Assembly: GCA_022565695.1 (NCBI GenBank)
Contig: JAIUME010000008.1
Location: forward strand, 153,644-217,643
From: Alcanivorax sp.
GTDB taxonomy: Bacteria; Pseudomonadota; Gammaproteobacteria; Pseudomonadales; Alcanivoracaceae
Direction: 5' to 3'
Length of the DNA: 64,000 nt
Of this stretch, positions 1-10,319 are shown one piece after another (the first letter of the stretch is position 1; the number at the start of each line of letters is the position of its first letter). The position numbers and the translations under genes are program-made. Under the pieces are notes generated by a model that saw nothing but the letters and a program-made list of their open reading frames with translations, did no database searches and had not been told where the DNA came from.

Positions 1-459
1 GGCCAGCCCCCGGGCAATTTCGGCCCGGCGTCGTTCACCGCCGGAGAGGCTCATGCCCAGGCTGTCGCGGATGTGGGTGATGTTGAACTCCTGCAGCAGC
101 TTTTCGAGGCGCTCTTCACGTTCTGCCCGGGTCAGTTCCTTGCGGGTTTCCAGGATCGCCATGATGTTGTCGGCCACCGTCAGGCGCCGGAAGATGCTGG
201 CCTCTTGGGGCAGATAGCCGATGCCACGGCGGGCCCGGCCATGCATGGGCAGGGCGGTGATGTTGTCGCCATCGATGCTGATATAGCCGGCATCCGGCGG
301 CACCAGCCCGACGATCATGTAGAAGCAGGTTGTCTTGCCCGCGCCATTGGGGCCGAGCAGGCCGACCACCTGGCCGGCTTCCACCTGGAGTGACACATCT
401 TCGATGACCCGGCGGCCCTTGTAGCTCTTGGCCAGGTTGTGTGCGCTGAGCAGACTCAC
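1..459 (-). CDS. lptB: LPS export ABC transporter ATPase LptB (partial, 3' end outside window)
   Basis: Cytoplasmic ATPase that powers LPS extraction from the inner membrane with LptFGC. The visible 153 codons begin at a GTG whose GTGA overlaps the lptA stop. A Walker A motif (GPNGAGKTT) lies near residue 38, the Q-loop region reads GYLPQEAS, and the ABC signature LSGGERRR sits at the very edge of the window; Walker B and the H-loop lie outside. It is the last gene of the kdsD-kdsC-lptC-lptA-lptB run, all on the minus strand and tightly packed. The usual length is about 240 residues, so roughly a third is missing. The family is clear from the signature and the neighbours. Confidence 0.95.
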   Translation of the reverse strand, partial: MSLLSAHNLAKSYKGRRVIEDVSLQVEAGQVVGLLGPNGAGKTTCFYMIVGLVPPDAGYISIDGDNITALPMHGRARRGIGYLPQEASIFRRLTVADNIMAILETRKELTRAEREERLEKLLQEFNITHIRDSLGMSLSGGERRRAEIARGLA

Positions 460-983
460 TGTGCGGCATCCTTCTTGTCTTCGGCCGGGATGACCAGGCG
501 CACGCGCTGATCAGCGCCGTCGCCGCTGGCCTCGATGTCCCGCGTGGTGAGATTGTAGACCACCCGGGCGCCCTCGAAGCGACGGCCCTGGTACTCGATG
601 TAGGCATCATCCATCAGCGTGATGGTCTGCTGGTCCACGTCGTAGACCAGGCGTTTGGCGCGGGCGTTGATCTCCGTGCCGTCGCGCAGGCGTACCGGAT
701 TGCCGGTGGCTTCCACGCGGGACAGGTCGCCGTCTCGCAGTTGCAGCACAATGCGCTCGGCATTGACCCGCCGTTGGCCTTGCACCAGTTCTGCGTTGCC
801 CTCGTACACGCCGGTGCCAGCGGCCTGGCGGAAGGTGGCCCGGTCCGCGCTGATAACGGTTTCTTCCGTCACAGGTTGGGCCACCGACGCCGGGCTGACG
901 CACAGCAAGGCCAGCGCCAGGATGGCGCCCAGCAGCCCTGACAAGCGTCCTGGTGCGGCGGTGCGGTCTTCAGCTCGGGTCAT
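456..983 (-). CDS. lptA: LPS periplasmic bridge protein LptA
   Basis: OstA-like periplasmic protein that forms the bridge carrying LPS from LptC to LptDE. I chose the ATG at 983 (MTRAEDRT...), giving 175 residues, because it is followed by a signal peptide: a basic start, a hydrophobic core [13 protein letters not shown] and a likely cleavage after SVA. A longer start is open but would place extra residues before the signal. The rest is the beta-jellyroll OstA domain ([32 protein letters not shown]). The start overlaps the end of lptC by 14 bases and the stop overlaps lptB, so translation is probably coupled. Confidence 0.93.
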   Translation of the reverse strand: MTRAEDRTAAPGRLSGLLGAILALALLCVSPASVAQPVTEETVISADRATFRQAAGTGVYEGNAELVQGQRRVNAERIVLQLRDGDLSRVEATGNPVRLRDGTEINARAKRLVYDVDQQTITLMDDAYIEYQGRRFEGARVVYNLTTRDIEASGDGADQRVRLVIPAEDKKDAAQ

Positions 984-1521
984 AACGGCTTTCCACTCGT
1001 TGTTGCAGATGTAGTGTGTCATCCGCCATGTTGGCTTCCATCGCCCCGGCCTCGGTGGTGCCGGCCGGGTGGGTGATGCGTACCTTGCCGGGGCTGCGCA
1101 ACTGTTCCAGCTGGGACTCGTAAATCAGCTCCTGGCTTTCCAGCAGCATCGCGTCCGGGCCGTGCCCTCTGGCTTCCACGGTGCCGCGCAACACCACATG
1201 CCGCCCCCGGTCGCTGATGTCACCCTCGTCGGCGGTGACTTCCCAGACGAGTTCGGGGTTGAACATGGACAGATGCGGGCGCTCCACCAGGGTCTGGCCG
1301 GTGGCATCCATTTCCATAATGCGTTCGGCGCGCATATCGTACTGCAGCAGGCCTTCCGGATCGAAGGCGCGCGCCTGTACGCCGTGGACAATCAACGCCG
1401 GCGGGAGCTCACGCTCATCGTCGGCAAGCGCGGGCATGTCGCGCCACTCGTGCAGCACCAGCAACACAATGGCGGCCATCAGTGTGACGCCGATAGCGCT
1501 GAGTACGCCCTGGCTGTTCAC
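970..1521 (-). CDS. lptC: LPS export protein LptC
   Basis: Bitopic inner-membrane protein that passes LPS from LptBFG to LptA. It starts at a GTG (1521) overlapping the kdsC stop as GTGA, giving 183 residues. One N-terminal membrane helix (about residues 6-24, VLSAIGVTLMAAIVLLVL) is followed by a periplasmic OstA-like fold with typical repeats such as YDMRAERI and LLESQELIYES. It sits between kdsC and lptA, the standard arrangement. The sequence is variable in this family, so the call rests on the fold pattern, the single helix and the operon. Confidence 0.9.
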   Translation of the reverse strand: MNSQGVLSAIGVTLMAAIVLLVLHEWRDMPALADDERELPPALIVHGVQARAFDPEGLLQYDMRAERIMEMDATGQTLVERPHLSMFNPELVWEVTADEGDISDRGRHVVLRGTVEARGHGPDAMLLESQELIYESQLEQLRSPGKVRITHPAGTTEAGAMEANMADDTLHLQQRVESRYDPS

Positions 1522-2132
1522 GCGGGCTGACTCCCTGTGCTTCCTGCTACACCCTCCGCTACACTTTCCGCCACCCCCCCCGCTGAGGGCAGTGCGCTGA
1601 GGATGAAATCGCAGATTTCCCTGACCGCGCCCTGACCGCCGGGCTGGCGCGTAACGATATCGGCTTCCTGCTGCGCGCAGGGATGTCCGTTGGGCACGGA
1701 GAAGGCCAGGTGTGCCCACGCCATGGCCGGCACGTCGGGCTCATCGTCACCGGCATAGCCCACCTGATGTGGCGCCAGTTCCAGTGATTCCGCCAGTGCC
1801 TGCAGCACGATGCCCTTGTCTTCACGCCCCTGGATCACATGGGTAATGCCCAGATCGGCGGCCCGCCGCGCCACCATGTCGGAGTTGCGCCCGGTAATGA
1901 TCGCCAGCACGACGCCGGCGCGGGACAGCTGCTTGAGGCCATGACCATCGAGACTGTTGAACACCTTGAAGGCTTCGCCGTCAGGGCCATAGTAAAGGCG
2001 GCCGTCGGTCATGACGCCATCGACGTCAAAGGCCATCAGTTTCAGGCCCCGGGCGCGGGCCCGCAGCGCGGCGTTACCCAGGCCGAGGTGCTTTTTCGCA
2101 GCGACGTTTGCGCCGGTGTCCTGTGTGCTCAT
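1518..2132 (-). CDS. kdsC: 3-deoxy-D-manno-octulosonate-8-phosphate phosphatase KdsC
   Basis: HAD-family phosphatase that makes free Kdo from Kdo-8-phosphate for the LPS inner core. 204 residues. The HAD motif I FDVDGVMTDG carries the nucleophile Asp36 and Asp38; ITGRNS is motif II; GREDKG and GYAGDDEPDVPAM give the Lys and the acidic motif of a cap-less C0 HAD enzyme, which acts as a tetramer. The C-terminus has a run of four-residue repeats (VAES, VAEG, VAGS) encoded by 12-bp tandem units, beyond the end of the usual family domain. It lies 61 bases after kdsD and overlaps lptC. Confidence 0.94.
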   Translation of the reverse strand: MSTQDTGANVAAKKHLGLGNAALRARARGLKLMAFDVDGVMTDGRLYYGPDGEAFKVFNSLDGHGLKQLSRAGVVLAIITGRNSDMVARRAADLGITHVIQGREDKGIVLQALAESLELAPHQVGYAGDDEPDVPAMAWAHLAFSVPNGHPCAQQEADIVTRQPGGQGAVREICDFILSALPSAGGVAESVAEGVAGSTGSQPA

Positions 2133-2166
2133 GCTGTGTTCCTGCGTTGTTCCTGCATTGTTCGAA

Positions 2167-2204
2167 TAAAGGGCTCAGACCACACTAAAGGGCTCAGACC
2201 ACAC
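2167..2204. repeat. 19-bp perfect tandem duplication at the kdsD 3' end
   Basis: Two adjacent identical 19-bp units (2167-2185 and 2186-2204), beginning taaagggctcag. The kdsD stop codon lies in the second unit, so the last codons and stop of kdsD are repeated just downstream of the gene. It looks like a recent slippage duplication; no function is evident. Confidence 0.9.
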
Positions 2205-3222
2205 CGGCGCGCAACAGATCATGCATGTTCAGCGCGCCTGTGGGGCGATGCAGGGCGTCAACGACGATCAGGCCGTTGATCTTGCGTTGTTCCATGATCT
2301 TGACCGCTTCGGCGGCCAGATGCCCGCTTTCTATGACCACAGGATCCCGCGTCATGACCTGCTCGATGGGGCATTGGCGTATGTCGAGATCCGGCAGGTC
2401 GAGCACGCGACGCAGGTCACCGTCGGTAAAGATCCCGGCCAGGGTACCGTCTGCGCCGGTCACGGCAGTCATGCCCAGCCCCTTGCGGCTGATTTCCAGC
2501 AGCGCGTCACTGAGCGTCGTGCCGGCAGGCACGCTGGGCAGTCGCTCGCCACCGTGCATGATGTCATCCACGGTGAGCAGCAGGCGGCGCCCGAGGCTGC
2601 CGCCGGGATGAGACAGGGCAAAATCTTCAGCAGAGAAGCCGCGCGCCTCCAGCAGCGCAATCGCCAGCGCATCGCCCATGGCCAGTGCCGCAGTGGTGCT
2701 GGAGGTCGGGGCCAGGTTATGCGGACACGCTTCGATGCTCACCACAACCGGGATATGCACGTCTGATTGCCGCGCCAGCGTGGAGCCCGGCCGGCCGGTG
2801 ATGCTGATCAGGGGGATGCCACGGCGTTTGAGCACCGGCAGGATGGCCAGTACCTCGGCGGTTTCGCCAGAATTGGACAGCGCCAGCACCGCATCACCGG
2901 GCGTGATCATGCCCAGGTCGCCATGGGAAGCCTCAGCCGGATGCACGAAGAAGGACGGCGTGCCGGTGCTGGCCAGGGTGGCTGCGATCTTGTTGCCGAT
3001 ATGACCGGATTTGCCCATGCCCGTGACGATGATGCGGCCACTGCAGCCGAGCATCAGTGCACAGGCTTTGTCGGTGTGGCTGCCAATGGAGGCAATCAGC
3101 TCCGCGACGGCGTCTGCCTCGAGTTGCAGCACGCGACGGGCGCTGTCCTGGAAGCTCTGGCCAGGTGTCTGGCCCGGTGGGCTGTCGGAACTGGCGCTGT
3201 CTTGTCTGGAACCCTGGCTCAT
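2194..3222 (-). CDS. kdsD: Arabinose-5-phosphate isomerase KdsD
   Basis: Converts ribulose-5-phosphate to arabinose-5-phosphate, the first committed step to Kdo. 342 residues from the ATG at 3222, which has a GAGAAAG stretch upstream; an in-frame extension to 3315 is open but unsupported. Layout: an N-terminal SIS domain (MGKSGHIGNKIAATLAS, SNSGETAEV, LSHPGGSLGRRL) followed by two CBS motifs (DIMHGGERLP to the end). This SIS-CBS-CBS order is typical of KdsD/GutQ. First gene of the kds-lpt run. The N-terminus is rich in Ser and Gln and is somewhat longer than in the E. coli protein. Confidence 0.95.
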   Translation of the reverse strand: MSQGSRQDSASSDSPPGQTPGQSFQDSARRVLQLEADAVAELIASIGSHTDKACALMLGCSGRIIVTGMGKSGHIGNKIAATLASTGTPSFFVHPAEASHGDLGMITPGDAVLALSNSGETAEVLAILPVLKRRGIPLISITGRPGSTLARQSDVHIPVVVSIEACPHNLAPTSSTTAALAMGDALAIALLEARGFSAEDFALSHPGGSLGRRLLLTVDDIMHGGERLPSVPAGTTLSDALLEISRKGLGMTAVTGADGTLAGIFTDGDLRRVLDLPDLDIRQCPIEQVMTRDPVVIESGHLAAEAVKIMEQRKINGLIVVDALHRPTGALNMHDLLRAGVV

Positions 3223-3412
3223 GCGCTTTCTCGATGACGATACCGCTGTGATGCCTGTGCGCAGCGGTATCGGATGCAGATGATGGCCTGTCAGCCAGTC
3301 GGTGCTGACTGACATGGCGATGAGAGAACGCAGTATACAGGGCGTCGGGCGTGGCCTGCGAGTCTGGCGCTGCGCCGTTTTGTGTCAGCGCAGGCAAGCC
3401 AGACAGGCAGCA

Positions 3413-4357
3413 TTACAGATGCTGGCTTGCCAGCAACGTCAGGTAGCCCGCGTAACCGGCCAGCAACAGCAGCCCGGCACTGCGCCCGAGCCGGCGCCGC
3501 CCGGCGATCAGCACCAGAATCAGCAACGCCGCTGACAGCAGCAGCATGGCGGGGAAGTCACGGCTGACCAGCGCCGGGTCCATGATGCCTGGCGCCAGCA
3601 GTGCGGGCACCGGGAGTACAGCGACCAGGTTCATGATGTTCGAGCCGACAATATTGCCGATGGCCAGGTCGGCGTGGCCGCGCAGGGCGGCTGCCACGGA
3701 CGCCGCCAATTCTGGCAGGCTGGTGCCTGCGGCCACCAGCGTCAGACCGATGACGGTTTCGCTCACGCCCAGTGACAGCGCCAGTTCCACCGCGCCCCAG
3801 ACCAGCATGCGTGCGCTCACCAGCAGCATCACCAGGCCGGTGATGAACAGCCCCCAGTCTTTCAGGGCACTGCTGCCGTGGGCGGGCAGTTCCGGGTCTT
3901 CGATGGTGTCGCGCTGGCGGAACTGCCACATCAGCCAGCCCATGAGGAACATGGCGCCCAGCAGCATCACGCCTTCACGGCGCGCGAGGGTGCCATCCAG
4001 CAGCACCAGACCGGTCAGGGCCGCGACCAGCAGGTAGACAGGCAGGTCGCGCTGCCGCGTGCCGGGGGTGATCAGGATGGGGCGCACCAGCAATGTGATC
4101 GCCAGCACCATGCCGATATTGGCGATGTTGGAGCCCAGGGCGTTGCCGATGGCCAGGTCACTGCTGCCGGTCAGTGCCGCCGTGGCGGACACCAGGATTT
4201 CGGGTGCCGAGGTGCCGAACGCCACCAGCGTCAGGCCGATGGTCATGGGGGTCATGCCCAGCCGCAGCGCCAGCCCTGCCGCACCACCAACGAAGCGGTC
4301 GGCACTCCAGACCAGAATCACGAGGCCGACGACGCAGGCCAGCAGAGCGGGCAACAT
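3413..4357 (-). CDS. yrbG: YrbG-type calcium/sodium antiporter, inner membrane
   Basis: Member of the Ca2+:cation antiporter (CaCA) family. 314 residues from the ATG at 4357, which has AGGAGG four bases upstream. There are two inverted halves of about five membrane helices each. Each half carries the alpha-repeat signature: TLVAFGTSAPEILVSATAA then GNALGSNIANIG in the first, and TLVAAGTSLPELAASVAAA then GNIVGSNIMNLV in the second. These hold the acidic residues that bind the ion. It lies upstream of kdsD, as in E. coli, but 190 bases away and so possibly transcribed separately. The substrate is inferred from the family. Confidence 0.93.
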   Translation of the reverse strand: MLPALLACVVGLVILVWSADRFVGGAAGLALRLGMTPMTIGLTLVAFGTSAPEILVSATAALTGSSDLAIGNALGSNIANIGMVLAITLLVRPILITPGTRQRDLPVYLLVAALTGLVLLDGTLARREGVMLLGAMFLMGWLMWQFRQRDTIEDPELPAHGSSALKDWGLFITGLVMLLVSARMLVWGAVELALSLGVSETVIGLTLVAAGTSLPELAASVAAALRGHADLAIGNIVGSNIMNLVAVLPVPALLAPGIMDPALVSRDFPAMLLLSAALLILVLIAGRRRLGRSAGLLLLAGYAGYLTLLASQHL

Positions 4358-4745
4358 TGAACCTCCTGGGGACATCCTGTTCCAAGCTAACAGGCTAAAT
4401 TGAAAGACCGGGGCTGACAGGCCGTGACGATGGCCAGGCCCCGCAGTCCGCAGGCGCCATTAAATCGGTGTTAACGGTGGTGCGGCAAGTGTCTCGTGCA
4501 GGCATGCCTCACACAGCATGCGGCAAACAGCGTGTCGCAAACAGACAGGGCAGGCTGGACAAGCTTCCCCCCGGTCGGTTAGATAGCCTGTCCGGATGCG
4601 CGAGTGAGACGCAGCAGGGCGTTCGTGACAGGATATTCGTGACAGGACATTCGTGACAGGACATTCACTGGCATGGCCATCACAATGACGGCAGACCAGC
4701 ACAACCCGGTACATCCCGGCACAACATTACTGGCAGGAGAAGTAC
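4358..4745. other. Intergenic stretch where mlaF-mlaE-mlaD would be expected
   Basis: 388 bases between the divergent yrbG and mlaC. In Pseudomonas and E. coli the mla transport genes mlaF, mlaE and mlaD occupy this position. I see no convincing remnant of them in any frame. The stretch holds a 14-bp triple tandem repeat (4622-4663) and several short imperfect repeats around 4490-4560 (gcatgc, cgtgtcgcaaacag). It must also hold the promoters of yrbG and mlaC; I cannot place either with confidence. Confidence 0.7.
4622..4663. repeat. Three 14-bp tandem repeats upstream of mlaC
   Basis: Three consecutive units TTCGTGACAGGAYA (4622-4635, 4636-4649, 4650-4663). The last two are identical and the first differs by one base. 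They end about 80 bases before the mlaC start codon. They could be a slippage product or a regulatory array, and may be the scar of a local deletion. Confidence 0.9.
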
Positions 4746-5438
4746 ATGAGAGCACGTTGGCTGAACGGATACTGGCTGAACATGCAGTTGCCCGCAACGC
4801 TGTGGCAACGGATGGCGGCGATCGCCGTGCTGTCACTGGGCACCATGATGGCCTCAATGCCCGCTCAGGCGGCAACGCCGCCGGACGAGGTGATTCGCGG
4901 CGCCGTGGAGCGCATGACGCAGCGTATTGATGCCGAGCGAGCCAAGCTGGCAGGTGACCCGGCCTATGCGCGCAAGGTGGTCAACGAAGAGCTGGATGAC
5001 CTGGTGGATTTCCGCCGTATCACCCGTCTGGTCATGGGCGATCATTTTGCCGCCGCCTCACGGGATCAGCGCAACCGCTTCATGGAGCGCTTCCGGCGCA
5101 GCATGGTGCAGACCTATGCCGCCGGCGTGACCATGTACGAGGGCCAGCCGATCACTGTGCTGCCGCTGGCGGAAGAGGATGTGCGCGGGGATCGTGCCCG
5201 GGTGCAGATGGAATTCTCCACGGAGAGTGGCCGCCCCATGCCCATCGCCTACACCATGTTCAAGGATGGCGAAGCCTGGAAGGTGGACAACGTGATCGTC
5301 AACGGCCTCAATCTGGGCCGGGTGTTCCGCATGCAGTTCGATCAGGCCATGCGCCAGCATGCCGGGGACATCGACAAGGTGATTGCGGGCTGGTCTACCG
5401 AGGTGGACATTGAAGAGGCCGCAGCAGGCGGCAACTGA
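4746..5438 (+). CDS. mlaC: Phospholipid-transport periplasmic protein MlaC
   Basis: Periplasmic carrier that ferries phospholipids between the outer-membrane MlaA complex and the inner-membrane MlaFEDB transporter. 230 residues; ATG with AGGAGA upstream. An unusually long N-terminal region ends in a signal-type segment (AAIAVLSLGTMMASMPAQA), followed by the Tol-tolerance/Ttg2D domain: VNEELDDLVDFRRITRLVMG, FRRSMVQTYAAGVTMYEGQ, AYTMFKDGEAWKVDNVIVNGL. Its normal partners mlaF, mlaE, mlaD (before) and mlaB (after) are absent here; ibaG and murA follow as usual. The protein itself looks intact, so the partners may be elsewhere in the genome. Confidence 0.92.
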   Translation: MRARWLNGYWLNMQLPATLWQRMAAIAVLSLGTMMASMPAQAATPPDEVIRGAVERMTQRIDAERAKLAGDPAYARKVVNEELDDLVDFRRITRLVMGDHFAAASRDQRNRFMERFRRSMVQTYAAGVTMYEGQPITVLPLAEEDVRGDRARVQMEFSTESGRPMPIAYTMFKDGEAWKVDNVIVNGLNLGRVFRMQFDQAMRQHAGDIDKVIAGWSTEVDIEEAAAGGN

Positions 5439-5540
5439 GCTCGCCGCCAATTGCTTCCCGCAAACAGCTGACCGGGGCCTGAGCGCCCCGGCAGATGAAA
5501 AATATCCGCTAAAGCCCTATTATGTCGCTCGCGTGCATGT

Positions 5541-5573
5541 CGCCCCCGTGGATTCACTGCGGGGGCGCCTTTG
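5541..5573 (+). terminator. Possible terminator hairpin after mlaC
   Basis: Stem CGCCCCCG at 5541 pairs with CGGGGGCG ending at 5567, followed by a short ccttt. A second GC hairpin (5472-5491) without a T-run lies just upstream. The T-tract is weak, so read-through into ibaG is possible. Confidence 0.5.
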
Positions 5574-5616
5574 TGCCTGACCCCAGCGCGCCCGACTGCA
5601 GGCGACAGGAGAGCCA

Positions 5617-5871
5617 ATGACCCCGGATCAGATCAAGACACTGGTGGAAGCCGGTATCGAGGATGCCCGCGTTGCCGTGCAAGGCGACGGTGGCAAGTAT
5701 GAAATTCTGGTGATAGCCGATGCGTTCGAGGGCCTTAGCCCGGTAAAACGGCAACAGCGCGTATACAGCTGCATCAACACCGAAATTGCCGACGGCAGCA
5801 TTCATGCCGTCACCATTCGTGCCCATACACCGGCGCAATGGGATGAAGCGCAGCGCAGAGGACTGGCCTGA
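5617..5871 (+). CDS. ibaG: BolA-family protein IbaG
   Basis: Small BolA-type protein (84 residues) that partners monothiol glutaredoxins and binds iron-sulfur clusters. The BolA fold is recognisable from IKTLVEAGIEDARVAVQGDG, FEGLSPVKRQQRVY and IHAVTIRAHTP, the last carrying the conserved C-terminal His. The position directly before murA is the conserved location in E. coli and Pseudomonas. The start is preceded by gacaggagagcca, a good ribosome-binding site. Confidence 0.93.
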   Translation: MTPDQIKTLVEAGIEDARVAVQGDGGKYEILVIADAFEGLSPVKRQQRVYSCINTEIADGSIHAVTIRAHTPAQWDEAQRRGLA

Positions 5872-5892
5872 TTGTTACCGGCCCCCGCATAA

Positions 5893-7191
<1,299 letters not shown>

Positions 7192-7211
7192 CGGTATCAG
7201 GGTGAACCAAC

Positions 7212-7901
7212 ATGGCAACTGATCGGCCACTGATCATCGCGCTCTCGAAAGGCCGGATTCTCCAGGAAACGCTGCCGTTGCTGGAGAATGCCGGCATTCG
7301 TCTGCTGGAAGATCCGGACAAGTCACGCAAGCTGATCTTTGAAACCAGCCGCGATGATGTGCGCATCATCATTCTGCGCGCCACCGATGTGCCGCCCTAT
7401 GTGCAGCATGGCGCGGCCGATATCGGGGTGGCAGGCAAGGACGTGCTGATGGAGCATGGTGCCGCAGGCATCTTCGAGCCGCTGGATCTGGAAATTGCGC
7501 GTTGCAAACTGATGGTCGCCGCGCCGAAAGACGCCGCCCCGGTGGTCGGGCGTGTGCGCGTGGCCACCAAGTTCGTGAATATTGCGCGCCAGTATTTTGC
7601 CAGCTGTGGCCGCCAGGCCGATGTGATCAAGCTCTACGGCGCCATGGAACTGGCGCCGATCGTGGGGCTGGCGGATCGTATCGTCGACATCGTCGATACC
7701 GGCAACACGCTGCGGGCCAACGGCCTGGAGCCGACCGAACTGATTGCCCACGTCTCCAGCCGCCTGATCGTCAATCAGGCCAGCATGAAAACCCGTCACG
7801 CGGATATCCAGCGCATCATCGATGGCCTGGCAGACGCCGTGGCTGCGCGCCGGGCGCCCACAGACCGGACGCCCACAGACAGGGCAGGTGAGACCGCATG
7901 A
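7212..7901 (+). CDS. hisG: ATP phosphoribosyltransferase HisG, short form
   Basis: First enzyme of histidine biosynthesis (ATP plus PRPP). 229 residues: the two catalytic domains only ([36 protein letters not shown]-site region [15 protein letters not shown]), with no C-terminal ACT-like regulatory domain. Short HisG proteins need HisZ for activity and feedback control; no hisZ lies in this window. The C-terminus carries a 15-bp tandem duplication (7854-7883) encoding PTDR twice. The stop overlaps hisD as ATGA. Confidence 0.95.
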   Translation: MATDRPLIIALSKGRILQETLPLLENAGIRLLEDPDKSRKLIFETSRDDVRIIILRATDVPPYVQHGAADIGVAGKDVLMEHGAAGIFEPLDLEIARCKLMVAAPKDAAPVVGRVRVATKFVNIARQYFASCGRQADVIKLYGAMELAPIVGLADRIVDIVDTGNTLRANGLEPTELIAHVSSRLIVNQASMKTRHADIQRIIDGLADAVAARRAPTDRTPTDRAGETA

Positions 7902-9202
7902 AGACCAGTCGCCTCAGCAGTACCCAGGCTGATTTCGACGCCCGGCTGACGCAACTGACGGCCTGGAGCGAAGAGCGCGATAGCGAAGTGAGCGCCCGTG
8001 TCAGCGAAATTATCCGCGCAGTGCGTGAGCAGGGTGATGCGGCTGTGGTGGCCTACACCAACCGCTTTGATCGCCGCCAGGTGACGCATATCGACGAGTT
8101 GATTGTCGATCAGGCGCAGCTGCAAGCCGCACTGGCGCGCATTCCCGCTGCGCAACGGGAGGCGCTGGAAGCCGCTGCGGCGCGCGTGCGCAGTTACCAT
8201 GAACGACAGCGTCAGGATTCCTGGCACTACGAGGACGCCGACGGTCATCTGCTGGGCCAGCAGGTGACGCCACTCGATCGCGCCGGGCTGTATGTGCCCG
8301 GCGGCAAGGCTGCGTACCCCAGCTCGGTACTGATGAGCGCTATCCCGGCGAAAGTGGCCGGTGTCGGTGAGGTGGTCATGGTGTCGCCGTCACCCGGTGG
8401 CGAACTCAATGACATGGTGCTGGCGGCTGCTGCCATCGTCGGCATTGATCGCGTGTTGACCGTGGGCGGTGCACAAGCCGTTGCAGCACTGGCCTGGGGC
8501 ACACAAACCATCCCGGCGGTGGACAAGATTGTCGGCCCCGGCAATATCTATGTGGCAGAGGCCAAGCGCCAGGTGTTCGGCAAAGTGGGCATCGACATGA
8601 TTGCCGGCCCTTCCGAGATTCTGGTGGTCTGCGATGGCAAGACCGATCCTGACTGGATTGCCATGGACCTGTTTTCCCAGGCAGAGCATGACGAAGAGGC
8701 ACAGGCCATCCTGATCTCGCCGGACGCCGACTTCCTGGACCAGGTCGCCGACAGCATGGCGCGATTGGTGGTCACGCTGGAGCGCGAAGAGATCATCAGG
8801 ACCTCCATGGCGAATCGCGGTGCGCTGATTCACGTGCAGGATATGGATGAAGCGATGACACTGGTGAACCGGTTGGCACCGGAGCATCTGGAATTGTCCA
8901 TGGATGACGCCATGAGTTGGGCGCGCAAGGTGCGCCATGCCGGCGCCATCTTCCTGGGTCGTCATACCTCCGAAGCGGTCGGCGACTACTGTGCCGGCCC
9001 CAGCCACGTACTGCCGACCTCGGCCACGGCGCGTTTTTCCTCGCCGTTGGGCGTCTATGATTTCGAGAAGCGCAGTTCGCTGATTGGCTGTTCGCCTCAA
9101 GGTGCCAGTGCGCTCGGGCGTATTGCCTCGCCATTGGCGCGCGGCGAAGGGCTTACCGCCCACGCACGCAGTGCTGAATACCGGATAGAGCGCGAACAAT
9201 GA
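7898..9202 (+). CDS. hisD: Histidinol dehydrogenase HisD
   Basis: Zinc enzyme that oxidises L-histidinol to L-histidine in two NAD-dependent steps. 434 residues. Recognisable blocks: [72 protein letters not shown] (zinc and catalytic His/Gln region) and [19 protein letters not shown]. Overlaps hisG and hisC by ATGA, so the three genes are translationally coupled. Confidence 0.96.
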   Translation: MKTSRLSSTQADFDARLTQLTAWSEERDSEVSARVSEIIRAVREQGDAAVVAYTNRFDRRQVTHIDELIVDQAQLQAALARIPAAQREALEAAAARVRSYHERQRQDSWHYEDADGHLLGQQVTPLDRAGLYVPGGKAAYPSSVLMSAIPAKVAGVGEVVMVSPSPGGELNDMVLAAAAIVGIDRVLTVGGAQAVAALAWGTQTIPAVDKIVGPGNIYVAEAKRQVFGKVGIDMIAGPSEILVVCDGKTDPDWIAMDLFSQAEHDEEAQAILISPDADFLDQVADSMARLVVTLEREEIIRTSMANRGALIHVQDMDEAMTLVNRLAPEHLELSMDDAMSWARKVRHAGAIFLGRHTSEAVGDYCAGPSHVLPTSATARFSSPLGVYDFEKRSSLIGCSPQGASALGRIASPLARGEGLTAHARSAEYRIEREQ

Positions 9203-10296
9203 GCCGATTCTGGAGCGACTTCGTTCACCAACTGGTGCCTTATGTGCCCGGCGAACAGCCAAAACTGGCGCGGTTGGTGAAGCTCAACACCAATGAAAAC
9301 CCCTTCGGCCCCTCGCCCAAGGCGCTGGCGGCAATTGCTGCTGCCAGCGGTGACCTGTTGCGCCTGTACCCGGACCCGGATGCGACCACGCTGAAGCAGG
9401 CCATCGCGGCATACCATGGTGTTGCGCGTGACCAGGTGTTTGTCGGCAACGGTTCCGACGAAGTGCTGGCGCACCTGTTTCATGGTTTTTTCCGGCAGGA
9501 TTCTTCCCGTCAGGGCTCTTCCCGGCAGGGCAAGCCACTACTGTTTCCGGACATTACGTACAGCTTTTATAAAGTCTATTGCGGCCTGTACCAGATCGAA
9601 TACCGCACGGTGCCGTTGCGGGACGATTTCAGCATCAATCTGGCAGACTATTCCCTGAACAACGGCGGCATTATCTTCCCCAACCCCAATGCCCCCACAG
9701 GGCGACCCTTGCCGCTGACCGATATCGAGGCCTTGTTGCAACGCAACACCGACTCGCTGGTGGTGGTGGATGAAGCCTACGTGGACTTTGGTGGCGAGAC
9801 AGCGATTGCCCTGGTGGATCGCTACCCGAATCTGCTGGTCACCCAGACGTTGTCGAAATCCCGTTCACTGGCCGGGCTGCGCATCGGCTTTGCGGTGGGG
9901 CAGAAACCCTTGATCGACGGGCTGGAGCGTATCAAGAACAGCTTCAATTCCTACCCGCTGGACCGGCTGGCCATCGCCGCTGGCACTGCGGCGTTTGAAG
10001 ATCGTGAGTGGTTCGAGCAGTGCCGTGATGCCATCGTGGCCAGCCGCGAAGCGCTGGCGGCGGCGTTGGTGGCGCGGGGTTTTGAGGTACTGCCCTCGGC
10101 AGCCAACTTCCTGTTTGCCCGCCACCCGCAACACCGGGGTGCGCAACTGGCGGCAGGGCTGCGCGCCGAAGGCGTGATCGTGCGGCATTTTCCGCAGCCG
10201 GAACGCATCGCGGATTTCCTGCGTATTACGATTGGCACCGAGGCTCAGCACGACGCGCTGCTCAGTGCCCTGGACCCGTTGCTCGCCAACGGCTGA
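9199..10296 (+). CDS. hisC: Histidinol-phosphate aminotransferase HisC
   Basis: PLP-dependent class I/II aminotransferase making L-histidinol phosphate. 365 residues. [12 protein letters not shown] at the N-terminus, [36 protein letters not shown] (PLP-binding Asp and Tyr) and the PLP lysine in [14 protein letters not shown]. Between the second and third blocks is a small insertion of five-residue repeats ([14 protein letters not shown]) encoded by 15-bp tandem units around 9487-9531, absent from most family members as I know them. Last gene of the murA-his run. Confidence 0.95.
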   Translation: MSRFWSDFVHQLVPYVPGEQPKLARLVKLNTNENPFGPSPKALAAIAAASGDLLRLYPDPDATTLKQAIAAYHGVARDQVFVGNGSDEVLAHLFHGFFRQDSSRQGSSRQGKPLLFPDITYSFYKVYCGLYQIEYRTVPLRDDFSINLADYSLNNGGIIFPNPNAPTGRPLPLTDIEALLQRNTDSLVVVDEAYVDFGGETAIALVDRYPNLLVTQTLSKSRSLAGLRIGFAVGQKPLIDGLERIKNSFNSYPLDRLAIAAGTAAFEDREWFEQCRDAIVASREALAAALVARGFEVLPSAANFLFARHPQHRGAQLAAGLRAEGVIVRHFPQPERIADFLRITIGTEAQHDALLSALDPLLANG

Positions 10297-10319
10297 TTGT
10301 GCGGCATCAGCCCTCCGGT

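Noticed and set aside
4460..4714. Minus-strand Cys-rich open frame before mlaC
   Set aside because: It runs through the tandem repeats, has no ribosome-binding site and no family pattern.
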